DNA from: Pilasporangium apinafurcum
Taxonomy: Eukaryota > Oomycota > Peronosporomycetes > Pythiales > Pythiaceae
DNA length: 64,000 bases
Assembly: GCA_001600495.1 (NCBI GenBank)
Contig: BCKE01000001.1
Coordinates: 1,153,865-1,217,864 of the forward strand
Direction of reading: 5' to 3'
The notes beneath the pieces are model-generated. The model had not been told where the DNA came from. It did not search any database and saw nothing but the letters and a program-made list of their open reading frames with translations. The stretch's first letter is position 1; each line of letters opens with the position of its first letter. Positions 21,027 through 31,786 of this stretch are shown here, piece by piece. The translations under genes and the position numbers were made by a program.

Positions 21027-21287
21027 AATTCAATACGCTTCGCTATTGAGAAGCTGGAAACGATTCATTTAAGAGTTGCCACCGAAATTAGAAATTCTCA
21101 AACTCCTGAGAAGTACCTTGTGGTGTATACTTGATTTTTCTAACTCCATATATCTTAACCTTTTTCCTCACCCAAGGTGTATAATTTAATTTTTCTGGAA
21201 ACGCGATTGATCGTCAACATGGCTTTTCAAGATGATTGCACACGCAACAACAGCCACCAAGGAGTCTCTCCATCCAATGAATCCTAA

Positions 21288-21557
21288 GTCGCCAAAGAAG
21301 TCGGTTGTTCATTGACACAGTTATTGGTGGCATGGTGTGCCGCCGACACGAACGTGTCGACCGTGATCCTCGGTACGACCAGCGTCACTCAATTGGATGA
21401 AAACCTCAAGGCTCTGGAATTTGTGGACAAGATCACACCGGAGATCAAAGAAAAGATTGACGCTATCGTTCAATTCTAGCCGGTGACTGAGATTCTAATG
21501 GAGCCATTCCTGGCACACATCCGCGAGCAGTGGATCTACGTTGGTCCAAGGATTTAA
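21288..21557 (+). pseudogene. aldo/keto reductase (K+ channel beta-subunit type) C-terminal fragment
   Basis: The frame reads VAKEVGCSLTQLLVAWC, then STVILGTTSVTQLDENLKAL, then FVDKITPEIKEKIDAIVQF, the final helices of the voltage-gated K+ channel beta-subunit family of aldo/keto reductases. A TAG interrupts after IVQF (21477-21479), and the frame then continues VTEILMEPFLAHIREQW to TAA at 21555-21557. A stop also precedes the fragment (21285-21287). The catalytic N-terminal barrel is absent. It is a truncated duplicate of a gene presumably intact elsewhere. Confidence 0.8.
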
Positions 21558-22306
21558 ACACAGGCGCAGTTTAGCTCACGACAGCCAAACAAAAAAACAA
21601 TATAACGAGAAATCACAGTTTTTACTTGAGTGCGCATATGGATTGAGACCCATGTCTGGATCATAACATTTACTTATGTCCACTCGTATTATTGTACTTC
21701 AATGTGTCTGGTTTTCCTTGTTGGTTGATTTACTTCGTAGAATGTTTGCTACTTTAGCGGTTTGTTTGTTCTTAATTCCACTTAAGTGAGGATGGCATGC
21801 ATTGTGACTTTGTTCGTGTCTTTTCGAAGGAGAGGCGAAATCATCACGTGTCATGCGGCTTTGTCATATTGGAGTGTGGACATGAATGGAAGTTGTTGAC
21901 ATCTATGCTTCAGGGACGTACTACTATTTCCTTGCTATATGAGTTTCGTCTGAGCCAAAAGAGTTGTTTATTGCTTATAAGCTTGATAATATCTGTGTTC
22001 GATGCACATCTCTACTTAGAACCATGTAGAAAACGATCATCGCGAACGAGAGTTGCAAGTGTACTTCCGGTAGTACATTTGGGGAAAAAGGTTAAATTGC
22101 TCAAGATTTGCACAAATAGGTCGAGATAGACAAAAAAAACGAAATCACGTTCTGATGTTAAGGTATTCTGCTTCCATGTCTGCATTGATGGAAAAGCACT
22201 CTTCCACTCATCCATCTGGTTTGCTAACTCTCCTTTGTTTCGTCTTCATCTACCAATCTCCTTGTCAACTCTCGTCTTTCAGATTTACCAAATCGTCACG
22301 TTCAAT
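21558..22306. other. gene-free stretch
   Basis: No recognisable protein in either strand. The frame 21797-22129 shows no family resemblance. It contains the 3' flank of the PGM3 gene, which ends at 22307. Confidence 0.3.
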
Positions 22307-24292
22307 TTATGCGACAAACGTCGTTGGCTCGGGGCCAACACCACCAGCATGTTGATGCACCAACTTGGCAAACTGCAGTGCCAGGTCATCCGCATCGGCT
22401 TGGGTCTGCGCTTCCGCATACACGCGCACAGCATCTTCCGTACCCGACGGACGAATGAACGCACGACCATTCTTTGATTCATAGGCACGCAGTGCGTCAC
22501 CCAAAGCTGTTCGCAAACTCTCCGGCGCCAATACCTTCGTGTCATCAACCTCGTCCACCTTGATGGAGCTGCGGTCGCTGATCTTGACCTTCGTCTGTCG
22601 ACTCGGCAAGTCGTGGTAGATACGATCCCAGTCGGCAATCGACCAGTTCTTCTGGATCAGTAACACTTCCACAAACAGCAGATCACTCACAGCATCACCC
22701 GTCGCTTGGTTGATCAGCTGGTGCGCTGCCAGCAAATGCGCCAGCGCGTGTTTTTTTCGTTCGTCGTGCAACGTGTTTTCCCACTTGTGAAGTTTCTCAA
22801 CGAGTGCATCCTTTATGATGACCGTGCCGTGGCCGTTCGCCTCGAAATACAACCCAATGTCAAACTCTGTCGCTTTTTTGTGGCAGTACTTGACGCCAGT
22901 CTTGGCACGTAGAACCTGAATTTCGCGCGATTGCAAGTAGCGAGTAGACGCACCGTTTGCATACGCCGTTTGCACGCACCCAAACGTCACACCTTCCTTG
23001 TCGAGTTCCAAGATACGCAGCTTGTCGGCGAAGAACTCGGCAAACAGGCATGCAATCTTGTCACCATCCAACAGATGCCAAGCGCCTTCTTCATCGAAAT
23101 AGTGGAACACAACGCGATCAGCATCACCGTCCAAACTGCAGTAACGTTTCCCGCGGTCGGCATCACGCGAGAGTCCCACGGGAGGTTTGCGAGCTTTCTG
23201 GACATGCTCGGCGCCGCAATTGTGGTTTAGTTCACCATCGCTCGGCGTGTTGACGATCTCTAAGTGCAGCGACTCGTTTAATTCCTTCGCAAGTTTCGCG
23301 AGTTGTGGCGCACCGACGCCGTGCGCACAGTCAACGTAGAGTGGCGTGCGCATCTCCAATTTCTGGTAGAAAGTAAATGATTTTTTTAATTTACAAATTA
23401 CTTGAAAAGAAAGATAATAGCAAATGAGCTTACCTTAGAGTCGAGGCTGGACGTCAGTTGCTTGAAAGCGTCGGTTAGCATGTTGTAGTAGCCTACTTCC
23501 GATGCCCAATCACCCTTATTGTATTGCTCATAGTTCCACTACCACATAGTCACCAAAAAGTTATTAAGAAAGATAAATAGAATTAGGTGGAGAGGTCGTT
23601 AAATGGGCTCTTACCATGCGAACGAGATGATGCAGCTGCGGGGTGGTTTGCAGACCGAAATCCAAGACGTTTCCACCCACCACTAACGCACCTTCACGCG
23701 CCAACTCTGCCAGATGCTATACAAAATGGTCAGTGTAATGTTGAGACACTAAGCAGGTAGAACAAAAAAAAGCACGACATACCTCACTCGATTGACGGGT
23801 ATCCTTCGCGATAAAAACATTCCCCGTGTGATCCAAATCGATCCGTTCCAACGCGACAATAGAATCCAAAACTTCGACGACTTTGTCCGCCGGTGCGTTC
23901 GCTAATTGTATCGCATACTATATGCACAAGTTCGTCAACACCAAACACATTCATCATTCCCCCACAACAAAAAGTCCAAACTTGTTCTTTCTCACTTTTT
24001 CCCAGCTCTGCTTAAGCATGTCGCCACGTGGATCCACGAGTTTGATACCATTGTCGGCGCCGACATTGTGTGAGGCCGTGATCATGATACCGGTGATCTT
24101 TCCTTCGCTTTTCGACCGCAGTACAGCCAACATGCCCATTCGATGGCAGGTCGACAGGAGCAGTGACGCCTCTTCCCGGAAGCCCGCGGTGCCGTACTGA
24201 AGCTCCCGGCCGTTTAGCTTGTCCGAAAGCGTGTACTTGACCGCCTCCTCCGCCACACGCGGTGTCTTGTCCAACACACTCGCCGCACTCAT
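22307..24292 (-). CDS. PGM3: phosphoacetylglucosamine mutase
   Basis: Five exons: 23996-24292, 23783-23917, 23615-23716, 23434-23538 and 22307-23362 (564 residues; all introns phase 0). The enzyme converts GlcNAc-6-phosphate to GlcNAc-1-phosphate on the way to UDP-GlcNAc, needed for N-glycans, GPI anchors and any chitin. All four alpha-D-phosphohexomutase signatures are present: active-site Ser74 in ITASHN, metal loop DGDADR (about 291-296), sugar-binding FEANGHGT, and phosphate-binding FIRPSGTED near the C-terminus. ELQYGTAGFRE at 30-40 is typical of the eukaryotic AGM1 branch rather than phosphoglucomutase. It is functionally linked to the OST subunit 2 kb away only in a general glycosylation sense. 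Confidence 0.93.
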
Positions 24293-24764
24293 TTAAGTTC
24301 TTTCTCCCTCTTCTTCTTGATCTGTCTTGTCGATGGATATGTCGCTTGACGATGCCAAGACAAAGCCGAGTGAGAGTGAAGCCGACGAAGTAAGCGCAAA
24401 AACCACCTAGTGGTGTTGAGTTCTATTTGTTTTTGTATTGAGGTTGGTTGTGGTAGCAAAAATTAGTGGTAATGCGTTTTTATTGGAGGAAATTTCTGGC
24501 ATCCGGAAATTTCAGAGAGAATGCACTATACTGTATACCATCTTATTAGTAGACTAAAATTACAGTATTTTAACCAATCATCTCAAATGAAACCAGTACC
24601 AAAAATGGCTCCATTTATCTGATATTATATTTGTCCAATCATTAGTCTATTTTGACATAAATAAAACATTTCATCCAATCATAGATCTTTTATTTGACGA
24701 TCACAAAGGCGAGCAGTACACTTCTGACTTCCTCGAGGTCTTCTACATTAATCATTCATTCATC

Positions 24765-25157
24765 ATGCACACAACACAGTTCAAGCGCGAGTAACAATGA
24801 CTAAATGCTAAACACAGCTACTATCACGAATTGATGCGTCTCTCAATCCTTCTAGTATCATTGATGATTACCACTGTTTATGCTAATGCTTAGTTGTGCT
24901 CATGGATAGATTCACATGAACATGCTGAGAGAGAGCAAATGGTGCAACTCGAACACCAATACGCTACTTTTCAGTGCCATGAGAAACACAAAAACAGCGG
25001 CTTGAGAATCGCATTACCCGATAATCTATAGTTGTATCACATACTGGTGCAGGTGAAGGCGAAAGTTTTACAGAGATTGCGACATGTAAGCCAATGGGTC
25101 ACCAAATATGAAGTCGTTGCCGCGCAGTTGGCTTTCTTGGCCGAGCAAATGGAATAG
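24765..25157 (+). pseudogene. decayed bZIP/START-like copy, first two exons
   Basis: The start MHTTQFKRE, followed by a stop, aligns with MDIAQFKRE of the intact copy 1 kb downstream, and the following bases still match exon 1 closely. After an intron-sized gap, a coiled-coil exon remains: REQMVQLEHQYATFQCHEK and VAAQLAFLAEQMEE, with stops between. No START-like half follows in the next 600 bp. The upstream flank shares atttcatccaatc with the intact copy (24669 and 25674), so promoter and gene were duplicated together. Confidence 0.75.
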
Positions 25158-25794
25158 TACAAATTCTGTTTTTTTTCGAAGCGTTAGCGTGCGAATAACT
25201 ACTTCTGAGTCGGGATGCTATCTTCTATCATGAACAAAACGAGTCGAAAGAACAATGTGTTGACGCTGGGTTGTTACCACAAAGAACATGAAGATGATGG
25301 TGAACACTACTTAATGATTTCCATATTTTTTGCTGGTATAAGGCAGTATGATACCACGCTTATTGCTGACGAGCACAGCATAATGGGTGTCAGAGGTTGC
25401 ACTTCTAAGCACCGGTGTTGGGTCGAATCTCCTCGTTGACAGCTTCATCAGTGGGACTGATATACGTGCACATGCTGTTGGAGCTATTGGGATCTGTTGT
25501 ACCCAAAATGACAAAAGACATTTCGGTGCAGGCGACGATCTGATTGGTGGGTTTGAAATTTTCTGTATATACGGAGCTTTATCATATTTCCATAAACATA
25601 GAGTATATGGCCAGTCACAAAAGCAAATTAATATATAGCCAATCCCGAGCCGTTTTATTGTAAAAAGGCATTTATTTCATCCAATCCACTATCCGCTTTA
25701 ATTTAGCGGGTGCGAGTGTTATTGCAAAAAGCTCAAACATGTACTAAACATTGCGCTTGCTTGCATTGACTGTGTTCACTTCATCGCCATCTCC
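25158..25794. other. gene-free stretch with the promoter of START-like copy 3
   Basis: No recognisable gene. The frames at 25215-25638 on both strands match nothing I know. A CCAAT-containing block atttcatccaatccac lies near 25674, about 120 bp before the next start codon, and is shared with the decayed copy upstream. Confidence 0.3.
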
Positions 25795-27061
25795 ATGGAC
25801 ATTGCACAGTTCAAGCGCGAGAGGCAACGGCTCTACGCCAAGCGAAGCTACTACCGCCAGCTCGTACGTTCATAACTTCCACCAACATCATATTTCTCTT
25901 TTGTTTTTTTATGCCATTGTCGCTCCCTTCACATACTTGCGGTACGTGAACAGATCCAGCTGAATATGCTCAAGGAGCAAGTGACGAAACTCGAACAGCA
26001 ATACGCCACACTACGCCGAGAACGAGAGCGCTACAATGCCGAAACAACGACAGTATCGGGTAATCTCCACTCACACCAAGCGTTAGCGGTTGTGAAAACT
26101 CAATTGCTACAGGAACAGCGACGGCTTAGGCAACGTATCGCTGAGTATGAAGCTGTCGCGGCACAGTTGGCGATCTTGAGTGAACGCATGGAAGAAGACA
26201 AGGTAAGAGAACGAGCCATCCATTTACCGAGGTTAATGTGTCTTTTGTTGACGATATAATACATGATACAGGTAGATCCAGCTGCTCTTCGAAGGCATCA
26301 TATGCAGTCATTAATCGATCCGCTGACGCCTGCAGAGTGTCTCGAAATGGGTCAAGACTCACACAAAGATGTCCGCCGGTTTATACATAGTGGAGATTAT
26401 ATGACGACTGGTGCCCGCGTGTTTGGCTGGGAAGATCGACGACAAGTGGACGGCAACCTGCTGCGATTTGCATTGACGAAACGTTTTACCAAAATTTCGC
26501 CCATGCAACTCTCGAGTCTTTGTTGGCCAATCTTTTCCTCTCCAAAACACCAGGCTCGGCTCTACTCCCCGTCTCTGTGCGCGCAGTTCCGTGTGATGCA
26601 AGTCGTCGACGCTAATAATGTCGTCATGTTGGGAGGCTTTGCTAGCGCTGAACACAAGTCGATTGGGACAGCACTGATTCTCCTGTCAAGAATGGAGATT
26701 GCGAATGGATATCTTCACGTGTGTAAACCCTTAGCGAGAGAAAGAATGATCACAACAGTGAATGAGATCTTTGAGTATGAGCAGAATGACTTGGAGGAGC
26801 AATGGTTTGACATCTACTCATGGTACGAAAGGGTGGAAAATGAACTGAACTTGAAGATGTCTGAATGTCTAACGGCTTCATTCTGACTGTAGGGTCTTAA
26901 TGGAAGAGTCGGATGAAGATTGTAAGGTGTATTATGGTGGTACAGTGTCAAGTTCTAAGGTGATAAGCATGGCCATGTGGATGCTTGAGATCTTGTTTAT
27001 CACATTACGGTTCGAAGCACAAGTGTTTGGTCCGATTTTCTCTCTTCCATCCAGCGAATGA
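25795..27061 (+). CDS. bZIP-like + START-like domain protein, copy 3
   Basis: Four exons: 25795-25863, 25954-26202, 26272-26822 and 26893-27061 (345 residues; intron phases 0, 0, 2). Exon 1 is the basic segment FKRERQRLYAKRSYYRQ. Exon 2 is a coiled coil (LKEQVTKLEQQYATLRRERE ... LLQEQRRLRQRI). Exons 3-4 are the START-like domain with MTTGARVFGWEDRRQ and the closing helix MAMWMLEILFITLRFEAQVFG. The third intron (26823-26892) stays open in frame: retention would end the protein with YERVENELNLKMSECLTASF. That intron is identical to the one in copy 4. It is a tandem duplicate of copy 4, in the same orientation. Confidence 0.85.
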
Positions 27062-27908
27062 ACTTAGTAAATGGATAGAAGGTCATTGTTACTTTGTGAT
27101 TTATTTGTTCAATTCTGTAGTTTAGTCGTGTTATGACGAAGTGTATGTACTTTTGACAGAGAGAACAATGAATAGGAATTGATGGACATGCGTTTAATAT
27201 GGTCGCCAGTTTTGAAAATAGACCATGAAGTATTAAGAGTTTTCAACTTTTGATAGGTTGAAGAATTTGATGACGACTGCTTCATCGAGGACCACGGAGG
27301 CTCAGTCTCACATTCGTCGACGATGAACCCAGCGCAATAGAGTTGGTAGATACTGTATATCATGGTACACTTCGATGCGCAAATGTTTGGCCAGTTCCTC
27401 TCGTTTGTCAAGATCTTCTAAGTCATTGCATGCCAATGGAGAGATGCGACGGATACCTTCGATGTGTTGGTATGCTAGAAAAGTGAACACTTTGAGGCTT
27501 CGTATCCATCGAATATAGACAACAGATTCATGAACCATTGCTGGATGGCTACATTAATGTGAAGAGCTCACACCGAAATTTTTTGGGGAGAATTTATTGG
27601 ATGGATCTCAATTTTTTGATACAATTTTTGATCAATTATATATTCGAAATAAACATAATTTGAGGAACTCGTCTGCCCAATTACAAAATTTTATTATCGT
27701 TATGAGTGTGGCACTATCTGATTTTCCTGCAGACAATTAGGAGAACAAATATTACCTGATGAGCCAAGAGCATCATAATAAAGAAGGCATGAACGCATCA
27801 TCGTATCTCATGCACTTATAATGTTGACCTCCCACTCCTTTCTTCGTTCCCACCTGTCTGTATTCCCTTCTTTCTTCCTTCACTCATTCATTTACCCACT
27901 CGCCAAGA
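27062..27908. other. intergenic region between START-like copies 3 and 4
   Basis: The first 90 bp are a 3' flank closely shared with copy 4 (tttgtgatttatttgttcaa in both). A minus-strand frame (27308-27538) reads smoothly (for example IEGIRRISPLACNDLEDLDK) but I do not recognise it, and stops follow. The promoter of copy 4 should lie near 27780-27908. Confidence 0.3.
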
Positions 27909-29166
27909 ATGGACATCGCGCAGTTCAAGGTCGAACGGCAACGGCTCTATGCCAGGCAAACCTACTACCGCAAACAGGTACGTCAATTTACTCCTCCCAT
28001 ATTTTTCCTCAGATTTCGTCGTCTTCATGTAACTCTTCACCTGAATAGATTCGCATGAATCTGCTGAAGGAACAAGTGGCGGAACTTGAACAGCAGTACA
28101 CTGCTTTAAAGCATGACAAAAAGCACCTTAAAAGCACAGGAACATCCACCCAAACGGATGTTTTGGATACACACCGCGCGTTGGCGGTCGTTAAAGTCCA
28201 ACTGATGCAGGAACAGCGAAAGTTGCGTCAATGCATCATCAAGTATGAAACCAGCGCGACACAATTGGCGATCTTGACTGAGCGCATGGAAGAAGATAAG
28301 GTAAAGCAAATAATCGATTCATATTAAAGTTTGTTCTGTACTATTAATTAACGTGATTTTCTTTTAATATATACAGGCAGATCAAGAGAATCTGCAGTTG
28401 GGTGATGTGGTGTCATTAATCGACCCATTGACGCCTGCTGAGTGTCTCAAAATGGGTCAAGACTCATACAAAGATGTCCGCCACTTTATACACAATGTAG
28501 GCTACATGATGACTGGCGCACGTGTGTTTGGGTGGAAATATCGTCGGGAACTAGTCCATAATATGCTACGGTTTGCATTGACGAAACGTTTTACCAAAAT
28601 CTCGCCCTTGCAACTGTCCACAGTTTGCTGGCGGATCTTGGTCTCTCCGAAACTCCACGCAAAGATGTACTCATCATCTATGTGCGCGCAGTTTCGTGTG
28701 ATGCAAGTGATTGATGAAAATAATGTTGTTTTGTTGCGGAGTCTTGTCAACACTGAGCACAAGTCGATCGGCAAAGCATTGCTTCTCCTGTCACGAGTAA
28801 AGACTCCGAATGGGTACTTGCTGTTATTTAAACCACTGGCACGTGAGCGACTGGTCGCAGCAGTGAATGAAATCGTTGAGTATGAGCAGAATGACTTTGC
28901 GGAACAATGGTTTGACATCTACTCATGGTACGAAAGGGTGGAAAATGAACTGAACTTGAAGATGTCTGAATGTCTAACGGCTTCATTCTGACTGTAGGAT
29001 CTTACTGGAAGGATCAGGTGAAGATTGTAAGGTGCATTATGGCGGCGCGGTACCGGGTTCTACGGTGATAAGCATGGCCATGTGGATGCTTGAACTCTTG
29101 TTTATCACACTGCGATTCGAAGCACAAGTGTTTGGTCCGATTTTCTCTCTTTCATCCAGCGAATAA
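27909..29166 (+). CDS. bZIP-like + START-like domain protein, copy 4
   Basis: Four exons: 27909-27977, 28049-28300, 28377-28927 and 28998-29166 (346 residues; same phases as its paralogues). Exon 1 gives MDIAQFKVERQRLYARQTYYRKQ; exon 2 is the coiled coil (LLKEQVAELEQQYTALKHD, MQEQRKLRQCI). The START-like half carries MTGARVFGWKYRRE and ends MLELLFITLRFEAQVFGPIF. Most of the START-like domain matches copy 3 closely, while the coiled coil differs more. The third intron is the same 70 bases as in copy 3 and is also readable as a YERVENELNLKMSECLTASF tail. Role as for the other copies: probably nuclear, ligand unknown. Confidence 0.85.
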
Positions 29167-29478
29167 ACTTAGTAAACGAATGGAAAGTCACTGTTACTTT
29201 GTGATTTATTTGTTCAATTCTGTAGTTTAGTCATGTTATGACGAGGCGTATGTGTAACTGTTGAAAAAATTGAATTGGTATTTTGCTTTCAAAAATATGA
29301 TTGGATTGTTCTCTCTATTACTTCGCCCCGAAAAGGTTTTGTTGTGTGATGATGATGCGCTGGTGTTGCTGCTTCTTCTCTCGCTCTTTTCCTGTCGTGG
29401 GATCATAAATACGTCTCTCTATGTCTGATGCTTCTCTCTTTTTTCCATCTCTGAGCTTTGTCGACTCAGCTTTTTCAC

Positions 29479-31786
29479 TCAAAATCCTCGCTTCTCTACG
29501 CTGCGTTCCGGTTCCAACGCTGCTTGCGACAGTGTTCGGTGCATGGAGACCAAGATATTGTCGATCGTGAGCTCAGGATTGTCTACATGTTGGAACGCAC
29601 CAATTAAATAGTGCAATTGCCGCAAAATTACCAGCAATTTTGCTTCTGTCGCCTCCCGTTTGGCTTCTAATCGTGATTTAAGCGCCTAACGAAAAACAAA
29701 ACGAAGGAAAAACAGTTATTAACGCCCATAAAATCTCCACAAAGAACAGTGCATTTCATCAACTTACCATTGTCTTGGGGTATCGAGCCAATCGACTCGA
29801 CTGACACGCTGGACAGAGTGAGCCAGAGGCTTGCTCCACCTTACCTACATTGTGGCTCCCATCCACAGAACCACACATTCCACCAAGATAATACGTCTGC
29901 AGGGTCGCATACTCATTCGCACTGAACGGTAGCTTCGCAATATCGGCGATCACCTTGCGCACATGGACCTCCATCGTGCTTTCGTACCTTGGACTCTTGA
30001 GCGAGAGTCGACTATCTGGTGCGATCGGTGGGAACTGCACGATCTGGCCTCTCGATAATACGCGAGGGATCCGTCGGACTGCTGAAGGGGAAAGTGGTTT
30101 ATTCGCAGCGGCTACCAATTTGTCCATACTACTGCCTCGACTGCCCATACTGCCCGCCGATGAACTCGCCTTGAGTTTCGGGAACTTCGTCTGCTGGACA
30201 TCAATATTATCACCCGTAGTCTTTGCTGTGTCTGCTCCAACTACTGCTCTTGCAGCTGTTGTGCTACCGGATTCACGCTCCTTATCATCATCTGCGTTCT
30301 TCCGTTTGTGACTACTAATACTGGGCATCGGCGCGGCTGGTCTTGTTTCCTGTAAATATTTCAGCACCTTTTCGTTCAGCGATAACGTATCTGAATACCT
30401 CCTCGTACTGTTCACCGTCTGGTCTGCTGTTGCTGTTGTTGGTGTTTTTTCACCAGCACCTGAGTTGTAACTACTACTACTACCACTACCACTACTACTA
30501 CTACTATTAACATGACTACTATTGCTGTTACTACTGGCATCCGGGATCTTGGTAACCACCAAGCTCAGATCTACGCCCGTGAGCTTGAACAAGACCGACT
30601 TGGCGTTGGAATTGATGGCACCAATAATACACGATGCGGCAAAGTTGTTAGCTCCTTTTGCCGAGAGCGACATGCCGTTCAATCCGTTCGTTTTCTTCAT
30701 GTACTGTGTGCTCGCCCAGTCATGTCCGTCCAATAGCAAACATAAGAGTGAATTACTATATGACAGTCCGACACTCAAATCCCGCAGCCCAAGCAGCGAC
30801 ATCTGCGTGTAACTCAGATCTAACACGCGCAACACCGTGTTTTTTGCCAGCAACGCGCCAAACGCACTCGCGCCGGTATCTCCAATCGGATTGTTATCAA
30901 AATAGAGATTCTGAAGCGAATTCTGGTTGCTACAGAGTGCTTTCGCCAGTGCGATCGCGCCGTCATGGTCGATACCGTTCTTACCGATTTCTAATGTCGT
31001 TAATGCGATTTTCCCCGTCACAAACGTCTCGGCTAAGTGTTTGACCCCTTCGCTACCAATCTTGTTCTGCCCCACGGTCAACTCTTCCAATACATTATTT
31101 AGTACGAGTGCTTCCGCGATCGCTTTCATGCCGTTCGGGCCTATCCCGTTCGTTCCAATGTAGAGTGATCGCAGAGCGCGGTTGCTAGCGAGTCCCTGCG
31201 CTAAATATCTGGCACCTTCTTCGCCAATGTTGTTCCCACTCAGGTGAAGACTCTTGAGACTCGTATTTTTGGTGAGTGCAGTCGCAATGGCTTTGGCACC
31301 TTCGGGACCAATCTCGTTGCCGCTCAAATACAGACTTTGCAGGGTCGTGTTGTGTTCTAATGCGGTCGCTAAATGAGCCGCGCCTTTGTCGGTGATGCGG
31401 TTGAAACCAAGATCCAACGTGCGGATCTTCTGGTTGTCCATCAACACATAACCCAGCAATTTGGTTGAGATGTTGCCGAGCGAGAAGCCACCTAATTTCA
31501 GGACCGAATACGGCGCGAGGTCGACGCGCATACGGTCACTGACTGCTTTCCAGTCAGCAGTTTGGTTTTCAACGTCTTGGTAATACCGCTTCAGGTGTTG
31601 GTGGATCACATCTCGTGATGGACTATTCTCCGTCGAAAACTCGGCATTACCACTCGGTTTACCTTCCGCACTACCGGTTGAGGTTTCTTCGTCATCCTCC
31701 TCTTTCTCTGCCGCTGTGGTCGTCGACATTGACCCCGACCGCACACGTTCGATGTACTTAAAGCGCGCACTGATATCTCTCATCAT
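29479..31786 (-). CDS. leucine-rich-repeat protein (ribonuclease-inhibitor/NLRC3-like LRRs)
   Basis: Two exons, 29768-31786 and 29479-29685 (741 residues). After an acidic Thr/Ser-rich start comes a run of about nine 28-residue LRRs of the ribonuclease-inhibitor type, roughly residues 110-370. Typical repeats read LQSLYLSGNEIGPEGAKAIA and LKSLHLSGNNIGEEGARYLA. A long low-complexity part follows (poly-Ser/Asn/Gly from about 425, then KRKNADDDKE). After that is a folded-looking segment ending in a CPACQSSRLARYPKTM ribbon. The small second exon adds a helical, charged tail (LKSRLEAKREATEAKLLVIL). There is no NACHT or kinase domain, so it is a scaffold-type LRR protein of unknown partner. The 310 bp between copy 4 of the START-like family and this gene hold only its 3' flank. 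Confidence 0.85.

Noticed and set aside
22285-23253. Several plus-strand and alternate frames inside PGM3
   Set aside because: They are antisense or out-of-frame shadows of a clearly conserved enzyme.
25311-25638. Possible gene in overlapping frames on both strands
   Set aside because: I tried to match it to several housekeeping families without a convincing motif; it may be decayed sequence.
27308-27538. Minus-strand 76-residue frame between START-like copies 3 and 4
   Set aside because: It reads smoothly, but no family is recognised and stops lie directly after; not enough to call a gene.
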